64,000 nucleotides of DNA from DATFLL01 sp035267785. GTDB lineage: Bacteria; Pseudomonadota; Gammaproteobacteria; DATFLL01. Of this stretch, positions 38,710 to 47,289 are shown in pieces. Positions within the stretch are counted from its first letter, which is position 1. Every line of letters begins with the position of its first letter. The position numbers and the translations under genes were made by a program. The stretch covers positions 14,863 through 78,862 of the forward strand of contig DATFLL010000046.1 of assembly GCA_035267785.1 (NCBI GenBank), in the 5' to 3' direction. A model generated the notes under the pieces. That model worked only from the letters and a program-made list of their open reading frames with translations, did not search any database and had not been told where the DNA came from.

Positions 38710-38994
38710 ATGTGGCCGTTCAGGAAAAAGGAGCCTTACAAAACCATTGGCGCCGTAATCACCACCGGTCCCGATGGCCGCGTCAGCGTCGACGTGCGGG
38801 GGCAGACCTGCCCCGGCTATCTGCTGTCCATCAACAAGGCAATCGACTCGCTCGAGCAGGGTACTAGTGCATTACTGCTGATGACCTATGCCCCCTGCGG
38901 CGATGACGTGCATGCCTGGTGCAAGGAAAAGGGCTACACCTTCGACGGCCTGTTTCACGAGGACGGCATCTGGAAGATCGCGGTGACGAAATAG
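38710..38994 (+). CDS. TusA-related sulfur carrier with CPGY motif
   Basis: The 94-residue protein has the TusA fold with VSVDVRGQTCPGYLLSINKAID; the cysteine is residue 34. The usual CPxP is CPGY here. Further cysteines (63 and 71, in YAPCGDDVHAWC) occur in the C-terminal half. Motif variants of this type usually define separate TusA subfamilies with different partners. A lysine-rich lead MWPFRKKEP precedes the domain. GGAGG is the ribosome site. Confidence 0.85.
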   Translation: MWPFRKKEPYKTIGAVITTGPDGRVSVDVRGQTCPGYLLSINKAIDSLEQGTSALLLMTYAPCGDDVHAWCKEKGYTFDGLFHEDGIWKIAVTK

Positions 38995-39037
38995 CACCGC
39001 TGATGCGGGCCGGCAAGTTCATCCGGCGGGCAGGGTC

Positions 39038-39601
39038 CTATTCGCCGCACGCCGGCCAGCCGTAACCCCAACGCCAGGGCAGGCCCGTACAGGGACCGCC
39101 GCCCACGCGCACCGCGCGATACATCAAGGCGCCGACAACGGCGAAATTCTGTTCGATAACGTGCGCGGGCAGGTCAAACTCGCGGGCGAATTCGTCACGG
39201 TGGGTCTTGCCGAAGTCCACCACGCACTGGCGCAGCGCCCGGTCGGCGCGCAGGCGCTTGTCGAAGCCATGCCGGGTTTCGCCGCGCCAGTAGGCGCGAT
39301 CGTGTGTGACGCAGCAGTGCTCGTACGGCGGCTTGTTGCCGAATTTCGCCTTGAAGGCCGGCACCTCCTTGGCCAGATAGCGCCAGCCGTCCGACAGCCC
39401 ACCGCTGCAGCCGTCCGTGGTGAACGGGGCGAGGCGGCTTTGCGGATCGGCCTGAACGCGGGCCAGCGCCGGATACCGCGACACCTCCAGCTCGCGCTCG
39501 ATCTTTTCAATCATGCCATCACCAACGTCCGCGCCGAAAGCCGGGGCCATCCCCATCCATGGGGCGATGGCCAGCAGGATTGGCACTCGAAACAGTTTCA
39601 T
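39038..39601 (-). CDS. Secreted phospholipase-A2-like protein
   Basis: The 187-residue protein has a signal peptide (ends MAPAFGAD) and the PLA2 signature CCVTHDRAY at 96-104: cysteines 96-97, the catalytic histidine 100 and aspartate 101. DGCSGGLSDGW near residue 63 supplies another conserved cysteine. Four more cysteines allow disulfides. Secreted bacterial PLA2-like proteins cleave phospholipids or serve in the envelope. Calcium-loop glycines are not obvious, so activity is not assured. Confidence 0.72.
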   Translation of the reverse strand: MKLFRVPILLAIAPWMGMAPAFGADVGDGMIEKIERELEVSRYPALARVQADPQSRLAPFTTDGCSGGLSDGWRYLAKEVPAFKAKFGNKPPYEHCCVTHDRAYWRGETRHGFDKRLRADRALRQCVVDFGKTHRDEFAREFDLPAHVIEQNFAVVGALMYRAVRVGGGPCTGLPWRWGYGWPACGE

Positions 39602-39910
39602 CGCGAAACACCCGATAACGAATACGCCCGAGCATGCCACAGCAAGGCGCGCCGAAACAGCGTGCGCGGAACGCGACGCTTGCCGACTCGGCGACATCCG
39701 CCGAGGCCAGCGGCGCACGCTTGGCCCGCTGAGCTACATGAAGAACTCATAAACGTGGGGGATAAGGCGGTCTCCGGACGCGGACCGCCGCTGCGGATGA
39801 AACATTGGCGATGAACGCTGTCTAACGGCACACAAGCACCCGGACGCACAGTGCCGGCGCCGCGGCACTTGGCCGTCGGCGGATGTATCGACGTTGCAAG
39901 GAGATGGACT
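39602..39910. other. Intergenic region between divergent genes
   Basis: These 309 bases have no good coding frame. A 7-bp stem GGCGGTC/GACCGCC (about 39766-39790) could be an attenuator or operator before the Old Yellow Enzyme gene. A fragment like the D-arm of a tRNA occurs on the minus strand near 39735 but no tRNA can be folded. Confidence 0.4.
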
Positions 39911-41020
39911 ATGCCAAACCTGCTCTTCACCCCCACTCACCTCGGCCCGCTCGAACTGCAGAACCGGATTGTGATGGCGCCCATGACGCGCAACCGCGCG
40001 AGCGCCGACAACGTGCCGAGCGAGCTCATGGTCGAATACTACGCGCAGCGGGCCTCGGCCGGACTCATCGTCACCGAAGGGACGTCGCCGTCGCCCGACG
40101 GTGTGGGCTATCCGCGCATTCCCGGCGTCTTCACCGAAGAGCAGACCAAGGCCTGGGCGCGCGTCGCCGAGGCCGTCCATGCACGCGGGGCCAAGATCTT
40201 CATGCAGCTGATGCATACCGGGCGCATCGGCCATCCGCTGAACCTGCCCGCCGGGGCCCGGCTGCTCGCCCCGTCGCCGGTCGCCGCGGACTGCGAGATG
40301 TACACCGATGCCGAGGGGCCTCAGCCGCACCCCGAACCGACAGCGATGACCGTGGAGGACATCGAGCACGCCAAGCAGGAGTTCGTGCAGGCCGCCAAGA
40401 ACGCCATCGCCGCCGGCTTTGACGGCGTGGAGCTGCACGGGGCCAACGGCTATCTGCTCGAGCAGTTCTTTCGTCCGAATACCAACCGGCGGGAAGACGA
40501 CTACGGCGGCAGCGTCGAGAAGCGCGCGCGCTTCGTCCTGGAGGTCGCCTCCGACGTCGCCGAGGCGATCGGCACAGACCAGGTCGGAATCCGCCTCTCG
40601 CCTTTCGGCGTATTCAATGACATGCCGCTGTACGACGAGATGGAGGCCGACTACGCCTATCTGACCACGCAACTCGATGCCCTGCGCCTGATGTACATCC
40701 ATATCGTCGACCACTCGGCCATGGGCGCACCGACGGTGCCCGACGAGATGAAGGCCAGTATGCGTCGTCTGTTCAGCCGCACGATTATCCTGTCCGGCGG
40801 TTACGACCCGCAGCGCGCCGAGAGCGATTTGCAGGCCGGCAGGGGCGACCTCATCGCCGTCGGGCGCCAGTTCCTCGCCAACCCCGACCTGCCGGCGCGC
40901 TGGCAGGTCGGTGCGCCCCTGAACGAGCCGGACTACGACACCTTTTATACGCCCGGCGAGAAGGGGTACACCGACTATCCGCTGCACGAGCAGACGACCC
41001 GCAAGGCCGGGACGGCCTGA
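39911..41020 (+). CDS. nemA: Old Yellow Enzyme family alkene reductase
   Basis: The 369-residue flavoprotein uses FMN and NADPH to reduce activated double bonds, nitrate esters or aldehydes. The barrel has LLFTPTHLGPLELQNRIVMAPMTRNR at the start, the substrate pair histidine 176 and asparagine 179 with tyrosine 181 in GVELHGANGYLLEQFF, and the phosphate loop in LSGGYDPQRAE and GRQFLANPDLPARW. It belongs to the NemA/classical OYE group. AGGAGA precedes the ATG at 39911. It stands alone. Confidence 0.94.
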   Translation: MPNLLFTPTHLGPLELQNRIVMAPMTRNRASADNVPSELMVEYYAQRASAGLIVTEGTSPSPDGVGYPRIPGVFTEEQTKAWARVAEAVHARGAKIFMQLMHTGRIGHPLNLPAGARLLAPSPVAADCEMYTDAEGPQPHPEPTAMTVEDIEHAKQEFVQAAKNAIAAGFDGVELHGANGYLLEQFFRPNTNRREDDYGGSVEKRARFVLEVASDVAEAIGTDQVGIRLSPFGVFNDMPLYDEMEADYAYLTTQLDALRLMYIHIVDHSAMGAPTVPDEMKASMRRLFSRTIILSGGYDPQRAESDLQAGRGDLIAVGRQFLANPDLPARWQVGAPLNEPDYDTFYTPGEKGYTDYPLHEQTTRKAGTA

Positions 41021-41036
41021 GACCGCTCGGGGATCG

Positions 41037-41765
41037 TCACGAACGGGACAAGGCATCTCGGGCCGCGTGGCCCAATGCGGCCCAGGCGCCGAGGAGGAAG
41101 CAGGTCTGGCCGATCAGCTCGCAGATTTCCTCGAGCGTCTGCTCGAGGCGCTGAGCCGGGATGGACAACAGATGGATATCGTAGGCGTCCATTAGAACAG
41201 CAACGGCACTCACAGCGACGCCGGCGACAAACCAAAACCTGGTCGCCGCTCGGGCCTGCCAGAGCGAACGCCCCTTCCAGACCATGACCAGACCCGCGAA
41301 CGCATACATCAGCAGGATGAAATCGCCGGGCGCTATCGGAAGGCCGGGAATGCGCAGACCGGCCGGTGCGAGGAGGTGGTCGCGGACGCGCTCGTGCAGC
41401 GCGAATCGATCGTCCAGGCCGAGATAAAGAAACGCCGCTCCAAGCAGCCACCACCAGCGCGCCGCGAACCGGTCGCTGTCGACGACGTGGTGGACCGTAC
41501 CGCACGCCGCGGCGACCAGCGCGGCGGTGTACATCACGCCGACCTCGAGCGAGGTCATGGGCGTATCCTCGAAATTGATCCACATCCAGTACTGCGGCCA
41601 GCGAGCGGCGATCAGAAACGCGACCGACACCGCCGGAATCGCAACGCTCATTGCGAACACGAGGCGCTCGACCTGACGCAGCCGCACAAGAGCAGGTTGT
41701 ACGCGGCGCACATCTGCTCCGGCCACCGTTTCGACCGCCGTCGAGGTGGTCGAATGCTCAGCCAT
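41037..41765 (-). CDS. Polytopic membrane protein
   Basis: The 242-residue protein has about six membrane segments. A polar N terminus of 30 residues leads into VFAMSVAIPAVSVAFLIAARW. Histidine pairs (GTVHHVVDSDRF, DDRFALHERV) and WFVAGVAVSAVAVLMDAYDIH are visible, but no family is recognised. Its ATG at 41765 overlaps the end of the hydroxyacid dehydrogenase gene by 8 bp, so the two genes are coupled. Confidence 0.7.
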   Translation of the reverse strand: MAEHSTTSTAVETVAGADVRRVQPALVRLRQVERLVFAMSVAIPAVSVAFLIAARWPQYWMWINFEDTPMTSLEVGVMYTAALVAAACGTVHHVVDSDRFAARWWWLLGAAFLYLGLDDRFALHERVRDHLLAPAGLRIPGLPIAPGDFILLMYAFAGLVMVWKGRSLWQARAATRFWFVAGVAVSAVAVLMDAYDIHLLSIPAQRLEQTLEEICELIGQTCFLLGAWAALGHAARDALSRS

Positions 41766-42762
41766 CGTTGTCGCCATCGTGCGAAGGGACCAGATCGACG
41801 GGAGCGCCTTGGGCCATGGCGGCGATACGCCTGGCCCACCCGGCGGTCCCCCGCGCCATGGCCTCATCCGAATACCAGGCGGTGTGCAGAGTCTGGAGAA
41901 GGCGGCCGGGCTCCAGATCTTGCAACTCGCCCGGCTCAAAAACGTAGTCGTCGACGGCATAGCCGAGCAAATGGGCGCTGTGCAGCGCTTCGAGGGCGGC
42001 CTGGGAGTCGACGAGCCCCGGACGTGAAGGATTGACGAGCCAGGCACCGCGCGGCAAAAGAGACAACGCCGCCCGATCAACCAACGGCGGGTCGGTGCGC
42101 CGCTGCGAGGCGGCAACGATGAGTATCTGCGAGCGCGCAAGAAGCTGGTCCAGCGGCAGCCATGTCCAATCGGTGGCCTGGACGGCCGGGTCATGGCCGA
42201 TCACGTGCATACCGAATGCCGTGCACAGCTTGGCAATGGCCCGCCCGATACGCCCGAGACCGATGATACCGACGGTCTTGCCGTTGAGCTCCCACCCGCG
42301 CATTGAAATGCCGCGGGGCAGATGGCCGGAGCCGATGGCGTGGCTCAAGTGCAGGCGGCGACTCAGCGTGAGCAGCATTCCGAGCGTATGCTCGGCCACG
42401 GCCGCCGTCGAATAACCGGGCAGGTAGGCGACCTGGATACCTTTTGCCGTCAGCGACGGTACGTCTATCCACTCGTAGCCGGTGGAGTAGACCGTGATGC
42501 CCCGCAGCGCCGGCAGCTCGCCGAGCCAGTGCTCGTCGAGATTACGCGTGGCACGGCGGGTCAACGCGAGGACCTCGGTCTCGGGCGCCAGCGAAGCGAG
42601 CGTTTGCGGCGGCAGCGGCTCCAGACAGGAGATGTAACGCACCTGCCCGGCGGCGGCGAGGATGTCCCGTTCCGCGGTCGTGAAGCTCTTTTCGGCACGC
42701 GCCGACAGGACGGTCACGTTCGGTTTGGGTGTGCCGGCGCGGGTGGCAGCGACTGCAGTCAT
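41758..42762 (-). CDS. D-2-hydroxyacid dehydrogenase
   Basis: The 334-residue NAD(P)-dependent enzyme has the central Rossmann fold VGIIGLGRIGRAIAKL near residue 165 and the substrate arginine in VAASQRRTDPPLVDRA. Substrates are typically glycerate, phosphoglycerate, lactate or phosphonate analogues; the active-site sequence does not decide. The N-terminal half (YISCLEPLPPQ, TRRATRNLDEHWLGEL) is less conserved than usual. A membrane protein follows in overlap, which would be unusual for an amino-acid pathway. Confidence 0.88.
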   Translation of the reverse strand: MTAVAATRAGTPKPNVTVLSARAEKSFTTAERDILAAAGQVRYISCLEPLPPQTLASLAPETEVLALTRRATRNLDEHWLGELPALRGITVYSTGYEWIDVPSLTAKGIQVAYLPGYSTAAVAEHTLGMLLTLSRRLHLSHAIGSGHLPRGISMRGWELNGKTVGIIGLGRIGRAIAKLCTAFGMHVIGHDPAVQATDWTWLPLDQLLARSQILIVAASQRRTDPPLVDRAALSLLPRGAWLVNPSRPGLVDSQAALEALHSAHLLGYAVDDYVFEPGELQDLEPGRLLQTLHTAWYSDEAMARGTAGWARRIAAMAQGAPVDLVPSHDGDNDG

Positions 42763-42974
42763 CCGTGTCCCCCAATGCGGGAGACCTTGCTCCCACTCGT
42801 GTCGTTGTTCTTGTGATCGGCCGAATCTGCGGCTCGATGATGGATCAGTGTCTGTATTTTGGATCGCCCGCCGGGACCCGAGCGGGTAGCGGACGATCCT
42901 GCTTGTTAACGGCGCGATGCATGGCCGGCTTTAGTCGACGGGGCTCGCCCCGCCTCGTTCAAATAAAACGGGAA

Positions 42975-43277
42975 TCAGTCCGCATGGAGCAGCAGCAGGA
43001 CGAAGAACGCGGCAAGCAGCACCCATTCCACGGCCTGTAAAAGGCGCACCGCCCTGGCCAGGCTCCGGATCCTGGGATATCGGTCCCCGCCATCCCCGCG
43101 GAGCAACTCCGCGCTGAGCTCCAGGAGCTTGGCGGTATAGCCGGTGAACAGCCACGGCTTGGGGAGTCGGTCCGTCAGGTCGGGGCGCGCCGATTTGATC
43201 TCGGCGGACAGCCAGGCCGCGGCGAGGAAGGCGGCGGAGGCAACGACGAAAAAACAAGCCAAGGTGAAGAATGTCAT
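42975..43277 (-). CDS. Small membrane protein with two terminal segments (100 aa)
   Basis: The 100-residue protein has membrane segments at both ends (LACFFVVASAAFLAAAWL and VEWVLLAAFFVLLLLH) and a basic loop between them. No family is recognised. The stop is followed by a 200-bp gap with no obvious terminator. Confidence 0.6.
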   Translation of the reverse strand: MTFFTLACFFVVASAAFLAAAWLSAEIKSARPDLTDRLPKPWLFTGYTAKLLELSAELLRGDGGDRYPRIRSLARAVRLLQAVEWVLLAAFFVLLLLHAD

Positions 43278-43492
43278 CGATGGTCACGAACGTAATGTCA
43301 ATAACGGTCCAGCGCCTCGCGCGGTACCTGGCGAGGCCAGGCTCGCATTCTACGCGTTTCTCGTGGCCGGGGCAGATTGGCGAACGAGGGCCTGTCTCTC
43401 AACGACAACGGACGCCCGGAAATCGCTTATAGCGGAATGGGTGCCGGGGCATTGGCGGGCAGGGCTGCCGCCCTGCCCGCGAACACCGTCAA

Positions 43493-44647
43493 CTATTGCT
43501 TACAGATCTTGCGCGGGTCCGCCATGATGAGCGCAGACTCGTTGTTGCCCTCGTTGCTTTCGCTGACGCGGTTGCCGGGATCCACCACCGCCCGGAACGG
43601 GTGCGGCGCGGCGTTGGTCATGTGGGCCGGATCGGACATCAGATAGTACACCGGGACCTGCACTGTCTGGCTGCCGCCCGGCGGAATGGCGTCGAGGAAG
43701 GCGCCGTTGCCCCAGTTGATGGCATGCTGGTCCTTGACCTGCACCATGGCATACGAGGTGATCTTCGGCGACGGGGCCGTGCCTCGGTTCACCACGGTCA
43801 CCTGGAAGGTCATCAGCGCGTTGTGTGCCTTGCATTCGCCCCACTGCTTCAGACCAAAATAGCGCACGACCAGGTCGGGCTTGCCATTGCTCGCGCCGCC
43901 GCCGCGGCACACGGTCAGGTTCTTGCTGATGTTGCTCAGCCACCGGCTGTGGTCGGCCTTCTCGACCCCGACGTAGTACCACTGCCCGCCTGCGATGCGT
44001 CCGTCATTTGGCAGCGTGGCGACGATCTGATGATCGTTCCACGAGATCACCGGCAGGTCGACATGGATACCGTGGCCGCCGAGCGCCACACCCTTGCCGT
44101 GATGGCTGCCGAAGTGCTTGCCGAGGATCGTGAACCGGGTGCCCTTGGCGACGCAGCGACCGCTGTGACGGTAACCGGTGATTTCCGGCTTGAGCATTTG
44201 GATGGGGGCCTTGAGCCGCATGTTCGGGTTCATCTGGAGGTGGGGCTTGGCGGCGCCTTTGCAGGCAATCCGGAAATGCGCTTTGTTCGACTGCAGGGAG
44301 GTGGGGTAGACGATCTGAATCGCCTCCCAGCCCGAATACGACGGCAGCTTGTCGCCGCCGAGCGTCCAGGTGGTCGAGACGTGCTTCACGCCCGGGGACG
44401 TGAATTCCAGGGTATGGATAGGCGCAAAGGCGCCGTCGCTGCGGATGAACTTGTACTGCACGCGGCCGGCCCGATTCGCTGTGATCGTACCCTTGAACGT
44501 GATCTTGGCCGGGCACTTGCCCGAATAGCTGGTCGGCGAGGCGCTCAGCTTAGCCTGGTAGTTGGCCGCCTGGGCACTTGCGGCGCCGGCGAACACGAGG
44601 GCGACCGCAAGCGTCAAACGCCCGAGGCGTGAGTGTATGAGGTTCAT
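43493..44647 (-). CDS. Secreted protein with IPT/TIG and CARDB domains
   Basis: The 384-residue protein has a signal peptide (ends GAASAQAA). Three parts follow: a beta domain (about 30-125, KITFKGTITANRAGRVQYKF), an IPT/TIG immunoglobulin-like domain (about 155-245, RFTILGKHFGSHHGKGVALG and VISWNDHQIVATLPNDG) and a CARDB domain (about 255-380, FQVTVVNRGTAPSPKI and RVSESNEGNNE). Such domains bind surfaces or polysaccharides. The linker near residue 140 (LQMNPNMRLKAPIQMLKP) resembles those in the other two secreted proteins of the window. Confidence 0.82.
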   Translation of the reverse strand: MNLIHSRLGRLTLAVALVFAGAASAQAANYQAKLSASPTSYSGKCPAKITFKGTITANRAGRVQYKFIRSDGAFAPIHTLEFTSPGVKHVSTTWTLGGDKLPSYSGWEAIQIVYPTSLQSNKAHFRIACKGAAKPHLQMNPNMRLKAPIQMLKPEITGYRHSGRCVAKGTRFTILGKHFGSHHGKGVALGGHGIHVDLPVISWNDHQIVATLPNDGRIAGGQWYYVGVEKADHSRWLSNISKNLTVCRGGGASNGKPDLVVRYFGLKQWGECKAHNALMTFQVTVVNRGTAPSPKITSYAMVQVKDQHAINWGNGAFLDAIPPGGSQTVQVPVYYLMSDPAHMTNAAPHPFRAVVDPGNRVSESNEGNNESALIMADPRKICKQ

Positions 44648-45018
44648 GATAGCTACTCCTTCTCTGGTCTATAGAGCCGATGGCAGTCGCAAGCCGTATC
44701 CGCTGGCGCGACGAACTGGCACGGGGCGCTGATGCGCTCGTCGTCCGGCTATTGAGTCGCACCGAAGGGGCTCGAGGGTTCAAAGGAGAGGGGAAAATGA
44801 GGATATCGGAATGGGCTAATAGATAAGGAACAGCGGGCGATCGCTCAGGCACCCGGGGGTGCGTCGACCGATTTGTGATGCAGTTCCCGGGGGCTCGACG
44901 ACCGCCCATGGGGCGGGTGGCCGGCAACCGGCCCGCCACCCAACCCCCTTACGGTTTTCGCTCGATCAACGCAGCCGGGCTCACATTGACTCAGCGGCTC
45001 AAGGGCCCGACTACCGTG
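44648..45018. other. Intergenic region with hairpins
   Basis: These 371 bases contain CCGCCC/GGGCGG with an ATG loop, and immediately after it an imperfect GGGTGG...CCACCC stem (about 44905-44942). Both could end transcription of the AEC transporter gene, which stops at 45019 on the minus strand. No T tract is present and no gene is seen. Confidence 0.4.
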
Positions 45019-45960
45019 TCAGTGCAGCACCGCGGCCCAGATGGGCACGGTGATAACCGACAGTGCCGCAATCACGGTGAAAGCCATCGTATAGGAGGCG
45101 GTGTCGAGTTTGAGGCGCTCGCAGAAAGCGAAACCGAGGACGGTGGCGGGTAAAGTGCTGTCAAGCAGAAGCGTCTGGGTGGTCTTCACGCCCGCGGAGC
45201 CGAACAAGGAGGCGATACCCCACATAACAAGCGGCACCGCGATGAGCTGGATGGCCGCAGCCGGCAGCGCGCGCACCGCCTGCGGATTCCAGGCCTTCAT
45301 CCAGACCAGGAACGTGCCCACCGAAATAAGCAGGAGGGCGAACAAGGCACCGTCGACAACCGATGCAACCGTGGCGAGCCAATTGGGCAGTCCGACACCA
45401 GCGATGTTGAGCAGGAGCCCGAGCACGGCCGCCCAGGCCAGCGGTTCCTTCACCCACACCCGGTAGTCTTTGAGCAGGGCTGCAGCCTTTGCGAACTGCA
45501 CCTTACCGCCGTCGGCAAAGCTGCGGCTCAGCAGGGCACCGACGGTGTACATCATCAGCACGTTCGCCACGAGGCCGTACTCGACAGCGACGCGCATGGT
45601 CCAGTCCGGATAGAAAAGAACGTTCATCGGCATGCCCAGGAAGAACACGCCGCCAAATGCAGCCGCTATCAGCAGCGCCCCTTTGGTCTTACCGGACAGC
45701 TTGGCCTTCCACAGCCAGAACCAGGCCAGCGCGAGCGCCACGGCGGTGGCACCCAGCACGTACAACAGTATACGCAGAGCGGCTTCGTTCAACGGCAGAT
45801 CCGCCATCGAAAAGAAGACTGCCAACGGCAGAAAAACGAAGTGGATGAGCGCGATGAGCGCGCGCTGAAGCGCCCCATTGCTGAGTCCACCCGGCTGGAC
45901 GAAACGCCAGGCAAGCCCGATGACGAGAAATAACGACAGCGTAAGCAGAGTGCCAAGCAT
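45019..45960 (-). CDS. AEC-family (auxin efflux carrier type) transporter
   Basis: The 313-residue membrane protein has ten segments in the five-plus-five AEC arrangement. The N-terminal half has FVQPGGLSNGALQRALIALIHFVFLPLAVFF, and the C-terminal half holds QLIAVPLVMWGIASLFG and LLDSTLPATVLGFAFCERLKLD, the typical motifs. Bacterial AEC proteins export malate, other dicarboxylates or amino-acid derivatives. The substrate is not given by the sequence. It is divergent from the MBL gene. Confidence 0.9.
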   Translation of the reverse strand: MLGTLLTLSLFLVIGLAWRFVQPGGLSNGALQRALIALIHFVFLPLAVFFSMADLPLNEAALRILLYVLGATAVALALAWFWLWKAKLSGKTKGALLIAAAFGGVFFLGMPMNVLFYPDWTMRVAVEYGLVANVLMMYTVGALLSRSFADGGKVQFAKAAALLKDYRVWVKEPLAWAAVLGLLLNIAGVGLPNWLATVASVVDGALFALLLISVGTFLVWMKAWNPQAVRALPAAAIQLIAVPLVMWGIASLFGSAGVKTTQTLLLDSTLPATVLGFAFCERLKLDTASYTMAFTVIAALSVITVPIWAAVLH

Positions 45961-46308
45961 GCGTCCCCCCTTTTGTCTCCAACAACTGTTTCTGGTTATC
46001 CGTTATGTGATGTGCTCTTGGGTCGAATATCGCACATATGCCGCGCCCGCACGAGGCAGATGGGTGTGAACGTTATCACATCGAGACGACGGCGCTGCGT
46101 ACGCTCGGCCGATTGGCACGCTCTGTTCAACCTGAAGACACGCCGCCGGCCTATCTCGCGGCGGCGGTTGAGGTTCTGCGCCCGTGCACAGATCCCCGGT
46201 TTGCGGGGGCATTCGCTAAAAGGGGCAGCGCGTCACTTTGATCCAGATCAGAGCGTCCGCCCGCGAGCGGGGGCATAATTGTCGCGGGCAAATCCGCGGA
46301 GTGGTTTC
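45961..46308. other. Divergent intergenic region with FNR-type promoter
   Basis: The 348 bases between the AEC and the MBL-fold gene contain the FNR-type promoter at 46238-46279. No other coding frame is convincing. The part before 46200 has no recognised signals. Confidence 0.5.
46238..46279 (+). promoter_or_regulatory. FNR-type class II promoter of the MBL-fold gene
   Basis: TTGAT-CCAG-ATCAG (46238-46251) differs from the consensus at one base. CATAAT (46274-46279) follows after 22 nt. The predicted start at 46286 puts the box centre at exactly -41.5. The leader to the ATG is 23 nt with GGAG. Confidence 0.7.
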
Positions 46309-47241
46309 ATGCGTCGACCGATCCTCTTGATATTCCTGTCGCTGATCTCGGTGGCGGCATCCGCCGCGCCGTTCAAGACGGTACGGGTCAACGACCGGGT
46401 ATATGCCCTGGTCGGGGAGCTCGGCCAGCGCTCGCCCAAGAACCTCGGCCACAACATGACCTCCGGGTTCGTGATCGCCGACAACGGCGTGGTGGTCATC
46501 GATACCGGCGGCAGCGAAAAGGACGCCCAGGCCATCCATGCAGCGATACGCCAAGTCACCAAGAAGCCGATCATCTGGGCGATCAACACGGGAGGTCAGG
46601 ACCACCGCTGGCTCGGCAACGAATACTTCCACCGGCTCGGCGTACCGATCATCGCCTCCAGGGCCGCCATCCAGGATATGCGGGACCGCACCGCCGAGCA
46701 GGTAGGTCGGGCGCGCAGCCTGCTGGGCAAACAGTTCGCGGGCACGCGGCCGGTCTATCCCCGGCATAGTTTCAAACACCGCTACGCCCTGCCCGTGCGC
46801 GGCATCAAAATGGAACTGATCTATACAGGCGGCGGACACACTGCCGGCGACATTTTCGTGTGGCTGCCCGAACAGCGGATCGCCTTCACGGGCGACATCG
46901 TTTTCGCGCAGCGCCTGCTGGGGCTGATGCCCGGCAAGGGATTTCAATGGATCAAATCGCTGGAGTATCTGCGCGACACGCTGAAGCCGGCGATTATCGT
47001 GCCCGGCCACGGTCACGTCACCGATCTCAAGGAGGCCATGCGCGACAGCTACGACTACCTCGTCTTCCTGCGTGACTCCGCGCAGCATGCGCTGGACAAC
47101 GGCGCCTTCGACCCGGTCGAAGCCAGCCAGGGGCTGGATCAGTCGCGCTTTTCCTATCTCGCCAACTACGACGACCTGCGCTTTCGCAGCATCAACGCGC
47201 TGAACATGGCCCGGGAAGTGTTCGCCAAGGCCGGCATGTAG
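46309..47241 (+). CDS. Secreted MBL-fold protein with degenerate zinc motif
   Basis: The 310-residue protein has a signal peptide (ends SVAASA) and a metallo-beta-lactamase fold of the SoxH/quinoprotein-relay type: NLGHNMTSGFVIADNGVVVIDTG, then INTGGQDHRWLGNEYF at 92-107 in place of the canonical HxHxDH. The first two histidines of the zinc site are threonine 94 and glycine 96; aspartate 98 and histidine 99 remain. Later ligands GGGHTAGD, FTGD and GHGH are kept. It may bind one metal or have lost hydrolysis. An FNR-type promoter controls it. Confidence 0.9.
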   Translation: MRRPILLIFLSLISVAASAAPFKTVRVNDRVYALVGELGQRSPKNLGHNMTSGFVIADNGVVVIDTGGSEKDAQAIHAAIRQVTKKPIIWAINTGGQDHRWLGNEYFHRLGVPIIASRAAIQDMRDRTAEQVGRARSLLGKQFAGTRPVYPRHSFKHRYALPVRGIKMELIYTGGGHTAGDIFVWLPEQRIAFTGDIVFAQRLLGLMPGKGFQWIKSLEYLRDTLKPAIIVPGHGHVTDLKEAMRDSYDYLVFLRDSAQHALDNGAFDPVEASQGLDQSRFSYLANYDDLRFRSINALNMAREVFAKAGM

Positions 47242-47289
47242 TCGGCGCCAATCATGAGGTTGCCGGTTACGCGCAGGCCCGAAATGCAA

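Noticed and set aside
39720..39745. Minus-strand TAGCTCAGCGGG, similar to a tRNA D-arm
   Set aside because: No GAGC closes the D-stem and there is no acceptor, anticodon or T-arm in the flanking sequence.
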